A program made the translations under genes and the position numbers. Of a stretch of 15,069 nt of DNA, positions 14,765-15,069 are shown piece by piece. The notes under the pieces were generated by a model. The model did no database searches. It saw only the letters and a program-made list of their open reading frames with translations, and was not told the origin of the DNA. Within the stretch, counting starts at the first letter, position 1; each line of letters opens with the position of its first letter. The stretch comes from an uncultured Actinomycetes bacterium (GTDB lineage Bacteria > Actinomycetota > Acidimicrobiia > Acidimicrobiales > RAAP-2): assembly GCA_903830745.1 (NCBI GenBank), contig CAIKVF010000087.1:1-15069 (forward strand). The letters are read 5' to 3'.

Positions 14765-15069
14765 TGGCCATGGCCGTGCAATTTGGCACGGACGGCATTC
14801 GAGGCAGAGCCTACGAAGAGATAACTACCGACCTCGCCTACAAGCTTGGTCGCGCAGTTGCTTCAGTATTCAATGCTCCAGTATTCGTTGGATACGACAC
14901 CAGGGAAAGCTCACCTGCACTCGCCAAAGCGGTGCTTTGTGGTCTAAAAGATGGTGGCGCTAGCGCTATTAATCTCGGCTACTTCACAACACCCGGCGTT
15001 GCTGTTATTGCACAACAGCGTGGCGGCGTTGGTGTTGTGGTTTCTGCGTCACACAACCCGTACTTCGAC
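14764..15069 (+). CDS. glmM: Phosphoglucosamine mutase GlmM, N-terminal part (cut by window end)
   Basis: GlmM converts glucosamine-6-phosphate to glucosamine-1-phosphate for peptidoglycan and other UDP-GlcNAc products. The 102 visible residues include the family start VQFGTDGIRGRAY (5-17), VFVGYDTRESSP (43-54 region), and the active-site loop SASHNP with the phosphoserine at about residue 96. The ATG at 14764 overlaps the rpsI stop (TAATG); an ATG at 14770 is a close alternative. The gene runs off the window with no stop. rplM-rpsI-glmM is the common actinobacterial and firmicute order. Confidence 0.95.
   Translation, partial: MAMAVQFGTDGIRGRAYEEITTDLAYKLGRAVASVFNAPVFVGYDTRESSPALAKAVLCGLKDGGASAINLGYFTTPGVAVIAQQRGGVGVVVSASHNPYFD

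Noticed and set aside
14577..14963. Open frame of 128 codons on the + strand across rpsI and glmM
   Set aside because: It runs through two clearly identified genes in another frame and shows no protein family.

Overview
The window is an intact stretch of the bacterial S10-spc-alpha ribosomal protein supercluster followed by the L13-S9 pair. It opens in the last codons of rpsS and closes inside glmM. All genes but one lie on the + strand. The gene order (secY-adk-map-infA-rpmJ-rpsM-rpsK-rpsD-rpoA-rplQ-truA-rplM-rpsI-glmM) and the sequences of L29, S8, S3 and SecY point to an actinobacterium. Several features differ from mycobacteria and streptomycetes as I recall them: a zinc-binding S4, a long adenylate kinase with a zinc LID, and long acidic tails on L22 and S3. 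With the intermediate GC content, this suggests a deep actinobacterial line such as Acidimicrobiia. That assignment is inference from memory, not a search.

Layout. Positions 1-4369 hold rpsS (end), rplV, rpsC, rplP, rpmC, rpsQ, rplN, rplX, rplE, rpsN (zinc type) and rpsH. Positions 4400-6517 hold rplF, rplR, rpsE, rpmD and rplO. Then come secY (translocon), adk and map (N-terminal methionine removal), ending at 9215. Positions 9212-9670 carry the only minus-strand gene, a small LuxR/GerE-type DNA-binding protein that interrupts the usual map-infA junction. A 188-base gap (9671-9858) follows, with a likely promoter and a structured leader. Transcription then restarts with infA, rpmJ, rpsM, rpsK, rpsD, rpoA, rplQ and truA. 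After a 57-base gap with a weaker promoter candidate come rplM, rpsI and the start of glmM.

The genes work together to build the ribosome and initiate translation (r-proteins, IF1), transcribe (RpoA), mature and export new proteins (Map, SecY), modify tRNA (TruA), balance adenylates (Adk) and begin cell-wall precursor synthesis (GlmM). Many junctions are TAATG or ATGA overlaps, so translational coupling is probably pervasive.

I do not see a new multi-gene system. The parts most worth a second look sit around 9200-9870: the inserted LuxR-type gene, its interlocked stop codon with map, the infA leader with two hairpins and a duplicated motif, and infA apparently starting at CTG. No tRNA, rRNA, CRISPR, insertion sequence or intrinsic terminator was seen, and no gene-free stretch exceeds 300 bases.
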